In this document: positions 13,856-27,700 of the stretch, in pieces
How positions within the stretch are numbered: the stretch's first letter is position 1
Layout: every line of letters starts with the position of its first letter
NCBI RefSeq assembly: GCF_963662255.1
Contig: NC_085046.1
Coordinates: 22,525,620 to 22,589,619, forward strand
Direction of reading: 5' to 3'
DNA from: Cinclus cinclus
Lineage: Eukaryota > Chordata > Aves > Passeriformes > Cinclidae
Length of the DNA: 64,000 bases
Notes under the pieces: model-generated
Told to the model about the DNA's origin: nothing
The model's database searches: none
Seen by the model: only the letters and a program-made list of their open reading frames with translations
Made by a program: the position numbers and the translations under genes

Positions 13856-15553
13856 TGTTTTCAGCCATTCTTCTCCAAAATCGTAGAAAATATCTCTAAA
13901 AAAGGGTACGGTGAGAATTCAGTTGTCAGTAAATGAGAAGTGCTTTCAAATAATCACAGAGAAAGTCCAATTGCATAAAGGATTATATATCAATATTATA
14001 TAATCTCTTTCAAGGGTTTATGGCTTTATAAAAGCATGGAATGAAAAATTATTCTGGCTTGGAAACAAAAAGTGACTGCTTTGAATGTTTGAAAATTTTG
14101 CTTTACTAATTTGTTAAAAACCAAACATAAATCTGTATAATACCTATGAGACACACATTTCTCAGCTCAAATATTGTAAAGAGCATTTCTGTCACCAGAA
14201 TTTTACAGGTTTTCTTCTGTCATCCTGGACCAGCTCTTCATGTATTTTAGTTTCTTGTTACTGTGTCTACATATGCACATACTCATTCTTTATGAATGCG
14301 GAAATTCAGGAAGACAATATAAAACATTTATTCATTGAAATAAAAGAGAGAGATCAGAATAAAATATATAAGTACTTACTTAAAGCCTAAAAAACAAATC
14401 AGTAATTAATTTTCATGAGCACAGGCTGCCATATGACATTTGTTTTGTAGGATGACTCCTATATTTGGACTTCATAACAAACCCTGAATGTCTTATCTGG
14501 CTTGGAATTTCATATGTACTGAAAATGCTGTTGAAAGTGTTTCCAACCTCCATAACTTTTAAGAATTGCAATTACTTGAAAGATCCCAAGTGAAGAGTAA
14601 AGTAAAAGAAAGGGAGACATCACTGATTGTGGTTGGCAAATTTCCTGTTATTGGCAAGGCCAAATACAGTCAAGAAATTACATTTTTACAGATTGTGCCT
14701 AGGGATGTCAAATTATGGCCATTGTATACTGAAAGATCCAAAATGTGACTCTGCTTCCTGAGATATTGATGGCATCTTGCACCCCCTCTGCCATGCCCCA
14801 GAGCAGCATTAGCAGCAGTGCCAGACCTGCAGTGATCACTGCAGGGTTTTACCTGTGGGCCACCAAGGAAGCAGCTCCTCAGCCTCATCCTCTTGTACCC
14901 ATTTGAGGAGGAAGCAAGAGAGGAGCATGCAGTAGTCCTGTCCTTGTCACTGCTACTGTCCGTGGGTGCCTGCCTGGCACACATTTCCCAAGGCTCCTCT
15001 CAGAGCTGGATCCTCGCTGGCATGAAGGACACACATCTGACCATTGAACCAGGCTTGTGCTGGGTGTAGTTGGACAGGACACAGCAATTAACCCCTTTAA
15101 TAAATGCAGTATCTGTGGGCTTAAGGGGGTAAAATGAACAACTGAAGGACAGTCTCAGCTTTCATTAGCCCTGGGCATTGGCTTACAGTGTTTTTTAAGG
15201 CCCTGCTGTTCTCTGTATTGGCAGCAACTTTGAGTTTGAAAAGAGGTCTCCTGTCAGACACTAATCCATTCAATAAGAACAAACTCACCTGGTTAAGCCC
15301 AGCAACATAAACAGATTAGGCAGCTGTCATGCACCAACAGGCATTGTATAATAAGAGATGACACGATATGAAAAACAGCATACATACTGTTTGGAAATTT
15401 CTATCTCTTTAGGTTGAGATTAAATACTTATGGAACATACAAAGGCTGACTTTTATTTTACCATTGTCTCTGTTTCTCCAGGACAAACACTCATTCACTA
15501 ATTCATCACACATGTTCTGTTCATTCCAGCTTCATGCACACCTTGTTCATTGT
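13856..15553. other. Unassigned DNA
   Basis: No gene or named repeat. The 14755-15090 part is somewhat more GC-rich and opens 65- and 104-codon frames on the minus strand. These have no recognisable domain and I read them as chance frames in richer composition. Confidence 0.5.
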
Positions 15554-15605
15554 GGGTCAGATTCTCAGCTGCTTTCTCTGCAAACCATTGGAAATCAATG
15601 GATGT
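15554..15605. mobile_element. Fragment of a palindromic MITE-like amniote repeat
   Basis: Begins GGGTCAGATTCTCAGCTG and ends near a CCATTGGAAATCAATGG palindrome. Both resemble the end and centre of a palindromic repeat family common in turtles, crocodilians and birds, in which GG(G/C)CCAGAT-type ends flank a centre like CCATTGACTTCAATGG. Only one arm and part of the centre are present. The family assignment is from memory. Confidence 0.45.
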
Positions 15606-18600
15606 GGAAGTGATTCGTAAGTAATGAAAACAGATACTTTTTTTTAAAACTGGGAAAAGGCTTTAGGGATTATAAGCATGAATTTCAGCAGAATTTGAGC
15701 TATGATACAATGACTTTTCAAGAGGACTTAAGAAAAATGGATCTACATCCTCTTGCCATATGCTTTCTGCTATGAACATCTGGTTCCAGTGAGATCTCGC
15801 TGTGGGATACTTTGTAATGCAAAAATGTGTTAAGTGACTTTTGCTCAGAGAAAGGTTTGGTCACAGACCCTTCATCCTCAGTGTTATATGTACATAAGGC
15901 TCTAGTCTGTACACTACACGTCTGGGGATAATTAAATATCTGCAGCAACCAGGAGGCATTGATCTTAGCAGGAATAACAGCCAGGCTGCAGACAGACATA
16001 TTGGAGTTTGTTGTGAGATCTGGGTGAGATGGAGCAACACAGAAGAGAATCCATGGCACAGAAAATAGCACAATATATCATGAACTAATGGTATCATTTT
16101 TTTTGCTGACTACTTAGCCAGTCATTCTTTCCTCTGAAACCGTAGCCTTTGGCAATTAAAGCAAGGCAAAAATACAATTTTTCCCTAAGCAGTCACTGAA
16201 ATTTAAACCTGTTCATTGACAAAATTTATTCATGACCTCTGGTAAATTCTAACTTAATGGACTGAAACTTGAAGGTTTATATGTCTTATTTGAAAAATAA
16301 TATATATTCTGGATGTACACACATAATGAATATACATTATTGTAGCTCCAGATTTAAGGTCTTGATTCCCCTAATTGGCTAATGATTCTGCCTTTCAGAA
16401 ATTAGATGTCCATTATTTTTGGAATCTTAAAGCCTTCTGAGGAAAATCAAGTTGAATATACAGAATCTCAGATTCTCACAGTACAGGCTCTATTTTATGA
16501 GCTTTTGCCTCTCATCATCCAGCAATTAACTTGCACTGTTTGTATATATGAGTATCTCAGGCTTGCCAGTCACCCTAAGCAGCTTTTACCCAAGTGATAG
16601 AGAAGGTGACTCATGACTGTGCCTTACAGTTCATGGCCACATAAAATCCTTTTTATCCAAAACCAATATAATGGGAAAGTCCATTAGTATTTACATAAAA
16701 TAAGAGCACCCCATTGCCATTTTTTCTATCCAAAACAGCTGAACAGGTGCTGTACCTGATGTAATAAATACAGAAAGTAAATGGGAAGAATAAGGAACAA
16801 CAGAATTAGTTTGGTAGAAGTCTCCTGGAGAGGCAGATGCTCTCCATGGGGTAGAGGGCTATAAAATAGCCTGAGCAGAAAGATTTGCAATGGGGAGGTT
16901 TGAAACTAGGAAAGTGGCAAAAATGTTTGTCCAAGCTGGGTATTAACATGGTCAGGCAGCAGAGCAGCCAAAAAGGGAATTTTCTGGGATCCAAAGCCAG
17001 AGAAGACTGAGATGTGTAGGTACAACAGAGTGATCAGATAAAAAGAAACAACCAGACAAAGCTTGGACTACTTACTTTGGGAAGCCCTGGGAAGGTGTTC
17101 AGGTTGTCAGGTACACAGCAGGCACAAGCAAGGAGGAAAAGCATCAGGAGAGGGTACTACTCATGTCATTAGGCCTGGAGCAAAAGTTTGATTTTCAAAA
17201 GAGTCATAATATTTAGCCCTGTAGTTTTATTTATCAAAGACATAGGACTTTTAGATTTGGAACTAGATTGACCATGTCTATCCATCCCTCCATAAGACCA
17301 GAGGTGTTCAGGATGAAAAGAGCTTCTGGTAGCACATCTTTTGTGAAAGTCAGACAACTCTAAAAAATTTTCTCTATGATGCTGCTTAACTGATTCCTGT
17401 AACTTTCCAAAGACACAGCCAAGACCAACAGTCCTTCAAAATATTTGGCACAGTAGGGATGCTGGCCTCTGAGGTGAAGAAGTTAGGTTCTTTTAAATGG
17501 AAGTTAACTCTCAAACCCAATAATGCTAGATTAACCTTAGGCACAAATTTTGAAGTCTGACTTCTTCCCAATCAAAACATTAAAAAATTAGAAAAATCTG
17601 TGCAAACTGTAAGACCACCAGCCCATCATGGTTTTGTAAAATAGGTGGAAGGGTCCTACTGAAATAAGCTTGGAGGACTGAGAAGATTTTCTCTCTTACT
17701 GTTACAAACTGGATTAGCTTCAAGCACAACATGGCATTAGGGGAGATATTCAGATGCCAAACATAGGTAACCAGTGTAATTTCAGACAATTTCTGGTGAG
17801 TTGGTAGGTGTATGGGAAACCCATGACTTTCTAAAATAAAGTACAAGACCCTAGGGCATCTCAATTGTGCTGGACATATATGTTTAGGTACTCAAATCAC
17901 CCCCTAGACGTATTCCAGTGGAACTATCATGGCAGTTTGCCCTTCATGCTTTTAGAAATCCATCCCCGAATGGCTTCAGTGTGTCCCCAAAGGCGCTTAA
18001 CAGGACTGAGGTGAGCTGGCACAAGGGTTCAGCAGCACAGCTAAGTGAATAAATTCTAGCATGCACATCTTATACCCTGAGTCACTGTAGGATTATGCAC
18101 TAAGCCAAACCGTGCTGCTCCCCACTGGGAGCTGAGCCAAGCCCTTTTCCTTGTGAGGGGGATCTGACCCACTGTCAGATGATTTGTCCTTCACGTGCTT
18201 GTTCCAGCTGACCCTTCTCTCCCCAGATGTTTCAACTACCTCACATCTCTTCCCTTGCTTAACCACTCTACCAAATGCATAACATACTCCAGCTTTACAT
18301 AGCTATGTATAATGACATGTAACACATTTTGTTAAATGCCAGGAGTGGTTTAAGCAAATTTCCACAACTGCTTGGAAAAGATTCTGGAGATCACTGGGGT
18401 AGGTGGCTCCAGTTTTCTGCATGGTGTCTGTGGTGCTGTGAGGTGCCCTCTCCTCTCCCATGCACATGGGCAGGATGTGTGGCTGAGTCCAGAGCAAGCT
18501 CCAGCTCCACCCAGCTGTCTTCCCTGTGCTGGGAGCCAGCAGTTCCTGGGTGCTTCTGGGGCTAAGGCTCAGTATGGCATGAAAGCAATCTTGTCAGTCA

Positions 18601-18807
18601 GGGGGAGAAGCGCTATTACTCAGATCAAAGTCAGGATTTTTTTCCTGTTTTGAGTCACAGCTAGAATTACTGCTCTGTATCTTCTCTGTCATATTAAAGT
18701 TTTGAGTGACTTTAACTCAAAATAAAATACTTCAACTAGTGCAATTAATGCTTTTAACACATTTGAGAATTTAAAATTATTATCCTTTACTGTAGCAAAA
18801 AAGTGGA
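15606..18807. other. Unassigned DNA
   Basis: No gene or identifiable repeat. Open frames reach 117 codons (15718-16071, minus) but show no domain or conserved motif that I recognise. The stretch at 18100-18560 is richer in G+C and in CAG/CTG words. It has no CpG island and no credible exon. Confidence 0.5.
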
Positions 18808-18824
18808 GGGGGGGGGGGGGGGGG
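18808..18824. repeat. Uninterrupted 17-base G run
   Basis: Seventeen consecutive G follow GTGGA and lead into a purine-rich AGAAGGAGGAAGAGAGA stretch. A run this long is highly mutable, can form G-quadruplex, and is a common place for assembly or sequencing length errors. Confidence 0.95.
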
Positions 18825-20422
18825 AGAAGGAGGAAGAGAGACTGAAATTCTAACTTTATTCCAAGCACTAAACCATGTGTAAATTGTAAGGATTCTGGAC
18901 AAGGGGATTATAATGTGATCTCAAATTATTAAAAGGCTTTAACACACTAAGAGAGTTCGCAGCCTTTGGCGCTACTAACAAATAATATTTCAGTAATGCT
19001 TAAACAACTTTTCTGCGGATTCTCCTTTTTTATTTTCTTTGATCATATTTCTGTCTTCATAGAGGTAAAGGGAAAAGTTACAAGCATAGCACCAGAATGC
19101 CTGGACAGGCCAGACACTAAAACAAAGAACACTGGCTTCAAATCATGTCATTTAATTTTCTTCCAGTTGCTTCTCAGCTATCAAAATGCTCAGCTATTGA
19201 AAGCTAAGGCATGTTGCACTGATATTTGAGAATAGGGTAAAGTCCTTATCTGGCTTTCCACAGCTTTTGCCACTGGGAAAGATCAAGAACCACCCCAGCT
19301 AAATAAACCAAAATATCAAACCCAAAATAGCCAAAGTAGATGATTAGTAAGAAAATCCATCACACTCATACAGCATGGTATTATTTGTGCAGACAGACAA
19401 AGAGGAAGCAGAAATCAGGAGCCTTTTTTCCTCTGAATTTGTCCTGGAAAGGGTGACTATTATCAGATATAGAGGACAGCTCCCTACCTGGGAAGCAGGG
19501 ATCAGCCAGTGATTTAAGCCACAGCCAGGCTGAGTCTTAGGGAGGCAAGCACAGCTCCACTGGCAGGATAGCTGCTGGCCCAGCAAAAGAAAACTGGTTA
19601 AAAACCCAAGATGAGCAGCACCTGGGCAGCCTGAGTAAACTCCCTTATCTGAGGGCAGGGCAAGCAAGTCAGAGGGAAATTTCCACCCCAGGCAGTTCAT
19701 GGGGGAACTAGGGCAAAAGGATCCTGCAGGGCTCAAACACGATCTCTGCTTTGTTCATGTTATCAAAAGAGTGCAGGAACAGATTCTGAAACTCTGGAAA
19801 ATTCACAGTCAGGGCAAGAGGTAGAGGAGCAAGGGTAAGAAGACCTATGCTACCAGAAAGCCCCTGTGAAGCCACAATGTAATTCAATGCAGAAGGGCCT
19901 AAGCACATGGAGCATGGGACAGTTTTTAAAAACTGAGAGCTTTCAGTCATCACAATTGAAGATCTGGACATACAGTTGTCTTTGCTGTCTTTATCTCACC
20001 AAATATCTTGCACAATGATGACAATGAACACCTGTAGTAGTTTTCTACCTCTTTTCTGCAAGACATTCAAGCACAGGAGGATACCAGCAATGAAACCTTG
20101 CTTCTGTCCTTCATAAAAGACCTGCTGGGCCACCACAAAACAGTGTGGCTTGTCTCTGTATAGCTATCATTCATTAGCATGGCACCTTGCCTTCCTCTGA
20201 CTCATGGATACATCTTTCAAAATGAGGCCAGTGACAGCATGGACAATAACTGAGCACACAGGTGTTTCATTGTATAGTATGAGGAACAAGAAGTACACCT
20301 GTGGCATACATCTTGTCTGTGGTTCTAAAGCTTAAAGCAAATATGAATAAATTTAACTCTGCTTCACTTCCTAGGGAGGCAGATTTCTCTCTGTTTTGTA
20401 GAGAGGCAAAGCTAGGCACAAA
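18825..20422. other. Unassigned DNA
   Basis: No gene recognised. The 19344-19736 minus-strand frame (130 codons) is one of the longest in the window. Its translation is rich in Ser, Pro, Leu and Cys without a recognisable domain or signal sequence, so I treat it as chance. Confidence 0.5.
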
Positions 20423-20531
20423 GGGCAAGATTTTCAAAGATACTGAAGTGCCTGAAGATGGAGAAATGCCTTTTGGGATTTGCAAAAGTGCTTATGCAGA
20501 GTAGGTACCTGCCTCCCACTGAGATCAGTGT
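20423..20531 (+). mobile_element. Half-copy of a palindromic MITE-like repeat
   Basis: The order of words is GGGCAAGATTTTCAAAG, then ACTGAAGTGCCTGAAGATG, then GGGATTTGCAAAAGTGC, then CTCCCACTGAGATCAGTG. This matches my memory of the left arm and centre of a sauropsid palindromic repeat whose ends read like GGCCAGATTTTCAAAG and whose centre reads like CTCCCATTGAAATCAATGGGAG. The right arm is missing or degraded beyond about 20531; a weak AAATCTG at 20555 may be all that remains. Non-coding, ancient, no target-site duplication visible. Confidence 0.5.
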
Positions 20532-23500
20532 TTTGTATCTGTTCAACAGATGCAAATCTGACAGCTGGCTCTGTTAGAACAATATTTGCTGAGGGTAAAC
20601 CAACTGCACACAACAGAGAACAGAGACGGGCCCATGCTCGGCTTTCCTCCTGATATAGAACTGGTATGACATTCACCTGACACAGACATCTTGCACTTCT
20701 ATCCACAAAGAGCTTTTGTCCACCATGGTTCATGCTGTGCCACACTTGGCTGCTCTCTTGCCATAACCTCACCGTTTCCAGGAACTCCTACAAGTTGCTC
20801 AGGGTAACCTTATGCTATTTTTCCTAAAGCAACTGCCCTTAGCAATCCTGTCAGCCTTTTCCTGCAGCAGACATTCAGAATTCAGTCACATATTTGCCTT
20901 CTGTTTGAAATAGTTACATCATTTTTTTAATGTCTGAAGATCTGAATAATTTCTAATGTATCCATTTTAGATATCCAGCTCCTCGTGCCCTCAGAAAAGA
21001 ATATCCAAAGGCTTCTGGGCTGGGTCTGTGGAGATATGCATTCAATTCCATCACCTGGCAATGATTTTCCATATGAAGTTAGCAACCGAAGTAAGAAAGA
21101 TGAATCCACAAAAATACTGGGATAGCTAACATGAAGGTTTACATGCCAACAAAATCCCAGTTGTTTAACCTGTGTTCACAGGCTGTGAACTCCTTCACCT
21201 GCTACTGCCATTTCATACTGCAATTTGATGCCTGTGTGACAGCCAAGTCTGTCACTGGGAACTGGATGTCTTCAGGCTGGAGGGGCGCTCAGGGGCACAG
21301 CAATTGTATGTCTACAAAGTCATCCAGAGTATGGGGACAGCAGCCCTTGTTCAAAACAATGTTCAAGCAGCTCCTGCCGGCAGGTCTACTGACACCAGCC
21401 CCTCTCAGAGAAGGATGAGATTCAGGTTCAGTCATCAGAAAGGATTCAAGTCAACATGTGCCATTTCCAGATAAATCAGGCAGGCAGTCAGAGAATACAA
21501 GAGGGAACATCAGTCTGGAGCTAAGCAGATAGTAAGGGGGACTCCCAAAGTCCTGTCCCTGACCTGCAGCCTACGTACTTTTGCCACTGGCAATTTAATG
21601 CAGTGTTCAGCTTTGTGATAGTAATTTGCTATCACAATGTGTAATTTGAGATAAACACAGATCTTTACATATGGCCTGGGCCAAATGAGCATTTTCATAT
21701 GGAAAGAATGAAAACATTTAGACAGCTTTGGTGCTGTGCCTTTGTTTTTTGCTTGGAAGTGGGAGTTTGTTGGCTTGAGGGCTTGTGTTACTGACACAGT
21801 TAAGCCCACTCCAACCCACACAGGCTGGGAGTCAGTGCTGTAATCCTGAGCAGGATGCTTGCTGGTGAAAAGTGAGTGAGGAGCAAAAACAACAATTCAA
21901 AAACAGCCTACAGCAAAATTCATTACCTGTGGATTCAGTGCTAATGTTCCAGGGTTATACATGCTGTTCGGTATTTTATCTGCAGTCAAACCAGATATGT
22001 GAGCTCCCAAGAAAACATCTCTCTTTGTCCAAAAAGACTGATACTTCATATTTAGACAGAAGGAAAGGCAAATAAATTTAGGAAAACATTCTATTCCTCA
22101 CTTAGAACTTTAGTGGTAATTGAAACAAACCCCCAAGAACATTGGGAAGAGATTCTCCTCAGCACATGCACATGGTCTGGCTCAGCGTTGGGTTCAAAGG
22201 CAAGAACATTGCTGGTGCACAGCATGGCGTGCATGGGAACAGGCTGGCAAGCCTTCATCCTTTGTTCAGTCACTTCATAGCTCAAAAGAAACTTGTAGGA
22301 CTGAGAATTCAATATTGAAAAATAAGCACAGAACTTTAATTACATACTCATCACTGTACTTTATAAATGTCAAAGAGACACTGTCAAATTCAAAACACAT
22401 TTGAAAACACAATTTTGCGATTGATATTCTTTGTTTTAAAAGCCAGAGAAAATTTAAGACATATTTACTTTTCTCTGTCAATAGTGTTTATTCATTGTTA
22501 AGCATTTATATATTTAATTCATTGTGAAAAGCAACACAAGCTTGTTCTCCATTCCTCCTCTTTGTACCACTTTCTGTTCACTGGAAGCAAACAGCAAAAA
22601 GCTTTTTAATTTCTTAATGCTTTATGGCTATGATCTTTAAAACTTCTTCAAGGAAAAACTTGCTTGCTTACATCAAGCTCTTTATCCATACCTATATACC
22701 TTAGAGGGAGGGGAATATAAAAAATGTACTTTGAATTTGAATTACCTGATAGCCACACTAGCTTCCATGTTCTAGAAGACTCTGACAGAGAGGCAGCAGA
22801 GAGGATGATTCACAGCAAAGCAGGAGGGGAAAACAAAGGCCTATGTTCAGTGCCTTACCTGAGTAGGTGATAAGTAATTGAGGTAAGGTAGATAACAAAA
22901 TCCTCCTGGAGATATTAAAGCCCTGACTAAGAAAAGCTACTCAGAGAAAAATACTTCTCAACATAAATTCAAGTGCTAGCACCTAATTTTATCATCAGAA
23001 AAGCTGTGATAAATTCTTCCTTACTCATGTTGCTTACAGATGATTATATCAAAAAATCTGTTCCCAATCCAATTCCAGTCAAAATGACAGAATTTTTTTT
23101 TTATTGGATGACACTAAGAGATATTAAGTGATATAAATAGGGCAATTTCATCTTTCAAAGAGAGAGCCATAACAATTTTGGCAGTTTTTTATAAGGACAG
23201 TTTAAAATAAGGCCCTGTATTACTCTCAGAACTGGTTTTCTGATGATCTCTCCTAGCTCCCTACCCTCTGCAACCAACTTAGTGAAGCAGTTTCTCAGCA
23301 GGGCAGGCTGTTCGTGGCTCCCAGCTGTGAGGAACATGTACATCAGGATGTTTCTTAACTCTTTTTATTAAAGATTCCACAAGTTTGCCCCAGGCAGGAG
23401 ACTGTATAATTTTGCTGACGAATGGTGCATGCTACTCTAAGGGCAGCACTCCCTGCTCTCCTCCCTTGTTGGCTGCAAATGTGTCCCAGCATCATCAGAG

Positions 23501-24479
23501 TCTTCAGGTGGACTTCATCACTTTTAGTCATCTTATCAGCTAAGCACAGCCTCTCCTAATGGCTTGATAAATATTCTGGCATCCCCATATCACTATCAAG
23601 AGATTCAAATCATGCCCAGTACTTACTGCTGCTATTACTACAGAGTTACTTCCAATGACTCTTTCACTTATCTCTGTAACCAGAGACACTGAATAGTTCT
23701 TTTTATGTCTCCACTCCCAGTCACCAAGGGCAAAATTCATACAGAACTGTCCTCCACCTGGATGGGAAAGCATACTGTCCTTGTGAAATTTTAAGAAAAT
23801 AATTATTCTGTGTAAGAAATGCATTCCTACAATCCCATCCCTAGCATGCTAATGCAAATGTGTGCTGCACCTGATTTTTTTAGTTTCTGACACAGGAACA
23901 GTGTATGTCCAACTCTCTCCCAAGGCCACCCTGTGCTTGCCATGGGCCTCAAACCATAAGTGAGTGAAATAATTTATACTGTTACTTTTACACTCCCTGC
24001 ATCCCAAGCTAACTAAATATGTATGATACATATTTGGGCTTCAGTCAGAGGAATATGATGGTTGTCTTAGTGATTTGCAACCTTTTATTCATGAAAAGCC
24101 TTCATCTTTAATCCTTCTTCCATCCATCTGGGCTCTAAGATGTTCATCTACAAATAAAATAGTCTGTTTGAGATTCTGTGCTCTAACATCAAATCAGGGG
24201 GAAGAATGAGGTAACAAATTAAGCAGACTTTACTGACATTTGACAATATTCAAGTGAAATCCTTGAAGATTAAATCATCCCCCAGTACAAGAAGGGTTTA
24301 CATACAACTTGTACCACTGCCTAGATTGCCCCCAGTCTTTCTGAGATAACCAGGGCAGTTAGGATGAAAATGTGTGGCTCTCCATTTATTTTTTTTTAAA
24401 TTCACACATCTCCATCTTTTTAAAAGATGAAGTTTTAAAATGGCCTCACATTCATCTTAGGAGGACTGAGAGGTGCACC
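20532..24479. other. Unassigned DNA
   Basis: No gene or named repeat. A small perfect inverted repeat (GTGATAG/CTATCAC arms) lies near 21615-21640. A palindrome-centred word, ATATGTATGATACATATTT, occupies 24017-24035 and recurs at 32334-32352. Open frames are 60-112 codons without recognisable domains. Confidence 0.5.
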
Positions 24480-24720
24480 ACATAGCAAAGGGGGCAAAGG
24501 CAAAATAGTATTTGTAGTGTACCCTGATACAGAAACAATGAGGAGATGGCTTGGAGAGATGCAAGAAGGGTGAAGAAGAATTGTGGTGTGGGAGAGAAAA
24601 AGTGAAATGAACCAAGATAGGAAATTAAAGGAAAAACTGAGTCAGGGAAGAGAAAAAAGAAATTGGACAAGATGGGAATGAGTCAGGAAAAGAACATGTA
24701 AGATCGAAGCAAAAGAAAAC
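24480..24720. repeat. Purine-rich (A/G) low-complexity stretch
   Basis: The plus strand is strongly A/G biased across about 240 bases with no fixed repeat unit. The complementary strand gives a Phe/Ser/Leu-rich 72-codon frame that simply reflects pyrimidine bias. No coding evidence. Confidence 0.6.
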
Positions 24721-27700
24721 TACAAAACAATAATGAAAAACTATGTTTTAAACTGAAGAGTTTTCAAGTTTATGTTAGGCTAGCACAATAAACTATGGAC
24801 CTCAGCACATGACATCATGTGGACACATGCCATGGGATGATGACTGACAGGTTAATCAATTGACATCACGAGAAGCAGACACCTAGAAGAAAATTATATT
24901 TAACCTGACAGAGTAATTACTTTCATCATCCCTCATACAGGTCCCCTCAGGCAGAAACCTGACTCCCAGACCAAGAGATAGGGAGGATTATCACCATAGA
25001 CAGAAGTATTTTTCTCCCTTGTTACATTCTGAAGCATTTCTTCCATTCTTCCAGTCAGAAAACCATGAGAACGGAATGTATTCTATGATCAACATGTAGC
25101 CAGGATGAGTATTTCCGGCACCAGAGAATCATTTAGTAACATCTGCAATCAAGATGTCTTGGGAGGAGGTGTTTTTTAAAATCTGCTCCCTCTGTAATCA
25201 TTGTGGTTGATATAGAAAGCCCTTTATATTATGCTGGATTTTCACTTAAGGACTGAAAACAGACACTGCTATAACCAAGCCTTCCTTTCCTTCCAAGGAT
25301 TCCTGTTATGATGGGACAAAGTTTTGAGAGAGGAAAAAAATTGCAATTACTGTGTGGGAAGTCCCCCTAAGTTTTGCCTGCTTTGTGCTCTTCAGATGCA
25401 CACCCCATTTTAACACTGGCAACCACAATTCAATTATTTGAAGTGATAACAATTGATGTGCCAAGTTCAGTTTGAATTCTGGTAGCATCTTGCACTTTCA
25501 CCAGAGTTTAAGACCTGTCTTTGATTACAACTACATTAGTTAGCAAGGGAAGTGATGCATTACTGTGAAGTTCATCAAAGGAGAAAATACTATCGATTCT
25601 GTCCACAAATAAGCTATCTGCAATTTTTTCCAAATTCAACTTGTGATGTAAAATGTGTATTTGCCTTCAGAACAGTGAGGTTAAATCAGCTTGTGCACAA
25701 GCATCTGCTTTAATGATGACTTTGGTTTGTATGCTCAGTGACATCTTCCAACTGGGCAATGTCCCACACATATTTGAGGCTTTTGTTTTGTGCAAGGTTT
25801 AAGTGACTGAGCAGAAGTATGATGACACTGAGGTTGCCCACATGTTTCCACCAAAACAGTCTCATGCACAGCCTCCCATGTTTGCATGGCATAAGTACTG
25901 GGTAAGGAAACACCATGCATTTTAGAACCAGCCTCAATTTGGTTCCTCTCACTCACCACGTCCTGTACCTTGTGCAGATGGGGATACCTCATTCCCTTGC
26001 ACTCTGCCAACTCCTCCCACACACCCTGGTCCTCCCAGCTTTGCCTGCACTGCCCAAAGAGATCCTCAGCGGATTCTCCCCACCCTGAACTGGTGCCACA
26101 GTGGCTTGACTTGAGATGCAGACAGACAAGGAAGTCTTACCTAGGTAGAAAACACTGCTACCACTAGAGCAAGTCAGCCAGCCTCTGGGATTAACAAAAC
26201 TTGGTTCCTTTCCTCTCCCTCCAGCTCTCTGCAGAAATTCCTTCTGAGTAATGAAATAGAGAAAAACACCCTTCATATGAGACTGCTTGTCCTATCAGAC
26301 ACTACAGAACTGCAGAACCATAGGCTCTTCTTTGATACCCCCTCCCACCACCTGCATCTAAGTTTGGCCTTTATAATCACACAGCTCAGCCTTTCAGAAC
26401 TGAGGGTGAGGGGCTCAGGGGCAAATTACAAACCACAGCAGGACATTTTCTCCACATAACTGTTCTCAACCTCAGGGTGATCAGCCAAGCCTTTGGAAAG
26501 ATGCATCACCAGTCAACATGTAATGGCAAAATCTGACAGTACAGAGTGTTTGGCTGTTTACTCAGAGAATATATTTGAATAATGAATACGTTCAAGAAAC
26601 CATGCTGCTGCTGTGCTCATGGAAAGAAGTGCAAAAGCCTAACTTTGCCAATAAATTATGTGCTACAAATTATTTTTTTTCCTCAGAGCTCTGTGTGCTC
26701 CAGGAGTAAAGAGCTAGTAAAGAAGTTCTTTACCCAGACAAGTCATAACTTGGTAAACAGAATTTCCAGCTCAGAATTCAAATGTGAGGACACACAGAAG
26801 TATCTTGTTTGCAAAATGTACAAATACAGGTAGCAGAGTCTCTTCCAGAAAAGAAAAGGTATGAGGACATACAGGACAATCAGTGCACAACTATCCTTCT
26901 ATCCTTTCATCAGAGAAGCTGTTTCCAAAAATTATGAACCCTAAGTTAGAGTTGTATGAATATTTACTCGGACAGAGAGCATTTTCTCCACTTCTGTTGG
27001 CTTCAATTTAGGTCTCCCTCCAGGATCCAGGTGTAACATTGCTGAAATTCTCTGGCATTTGCTTGAAGGCCTGAAAGGTGCACTCTCTTTCCTTTTCCAT
27101 AAAAACATCCACAATGAGCTTTTTGTGGGGCCTTACACTCTTTTCCTGTTCAAAACCTGGTTGCTATGTGAACTTCTTGGTTTTGACACCTCAGATTTCC
27201 TATGCAGCTGGTAAGTGGAATTTACCCATTTGTAATCCCAGAGGTAGCCCCTAGAGTCAGTCAAAGTCTTTTGAATGCAGCAATTTATTGTTTTCCAAAG
27301 AAACTGCTTCTTAGACAGTTTTTCACTAAATATCTTGTTCCTTATAGACTTTTAGCCCTTTCTTTACCTTTTGCTCATGAGTAAATTCCCTCCTCTGCAT
27401 TGCTTCTAGATTACTGTCTTCCTTCAAGCTTCTATATAGGCAGTCAAGAGTACTCTTAGCATCTTTTACTTTACCTCATTTTCTCCTTTCTTACCACTTC
27501 TCACCCAGGCCAAATGCAGAGGGAGAAAGTTACTGACAAATATTACCATTTTTTTCTTTGCCTTGCAACAGCTCTTTTTGCCTGGGGCCATGCCTTGAGC
27601 TGCTGGCACACACTGCACAGCAGAGCATGCATGAGTAGCCAGAGTAGTTCCCACCGTGATGCCTCCAGCTCCAGTTTGATGGAATGGATATAGATCTACA

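Noticed and set aside
19344..19736. 130-codon minus-strand open frame, Ser/Pro/Leu/Cys-rich
   Set aside because: No signal peptide, domain or exon boundaries; composition follows the local base content.
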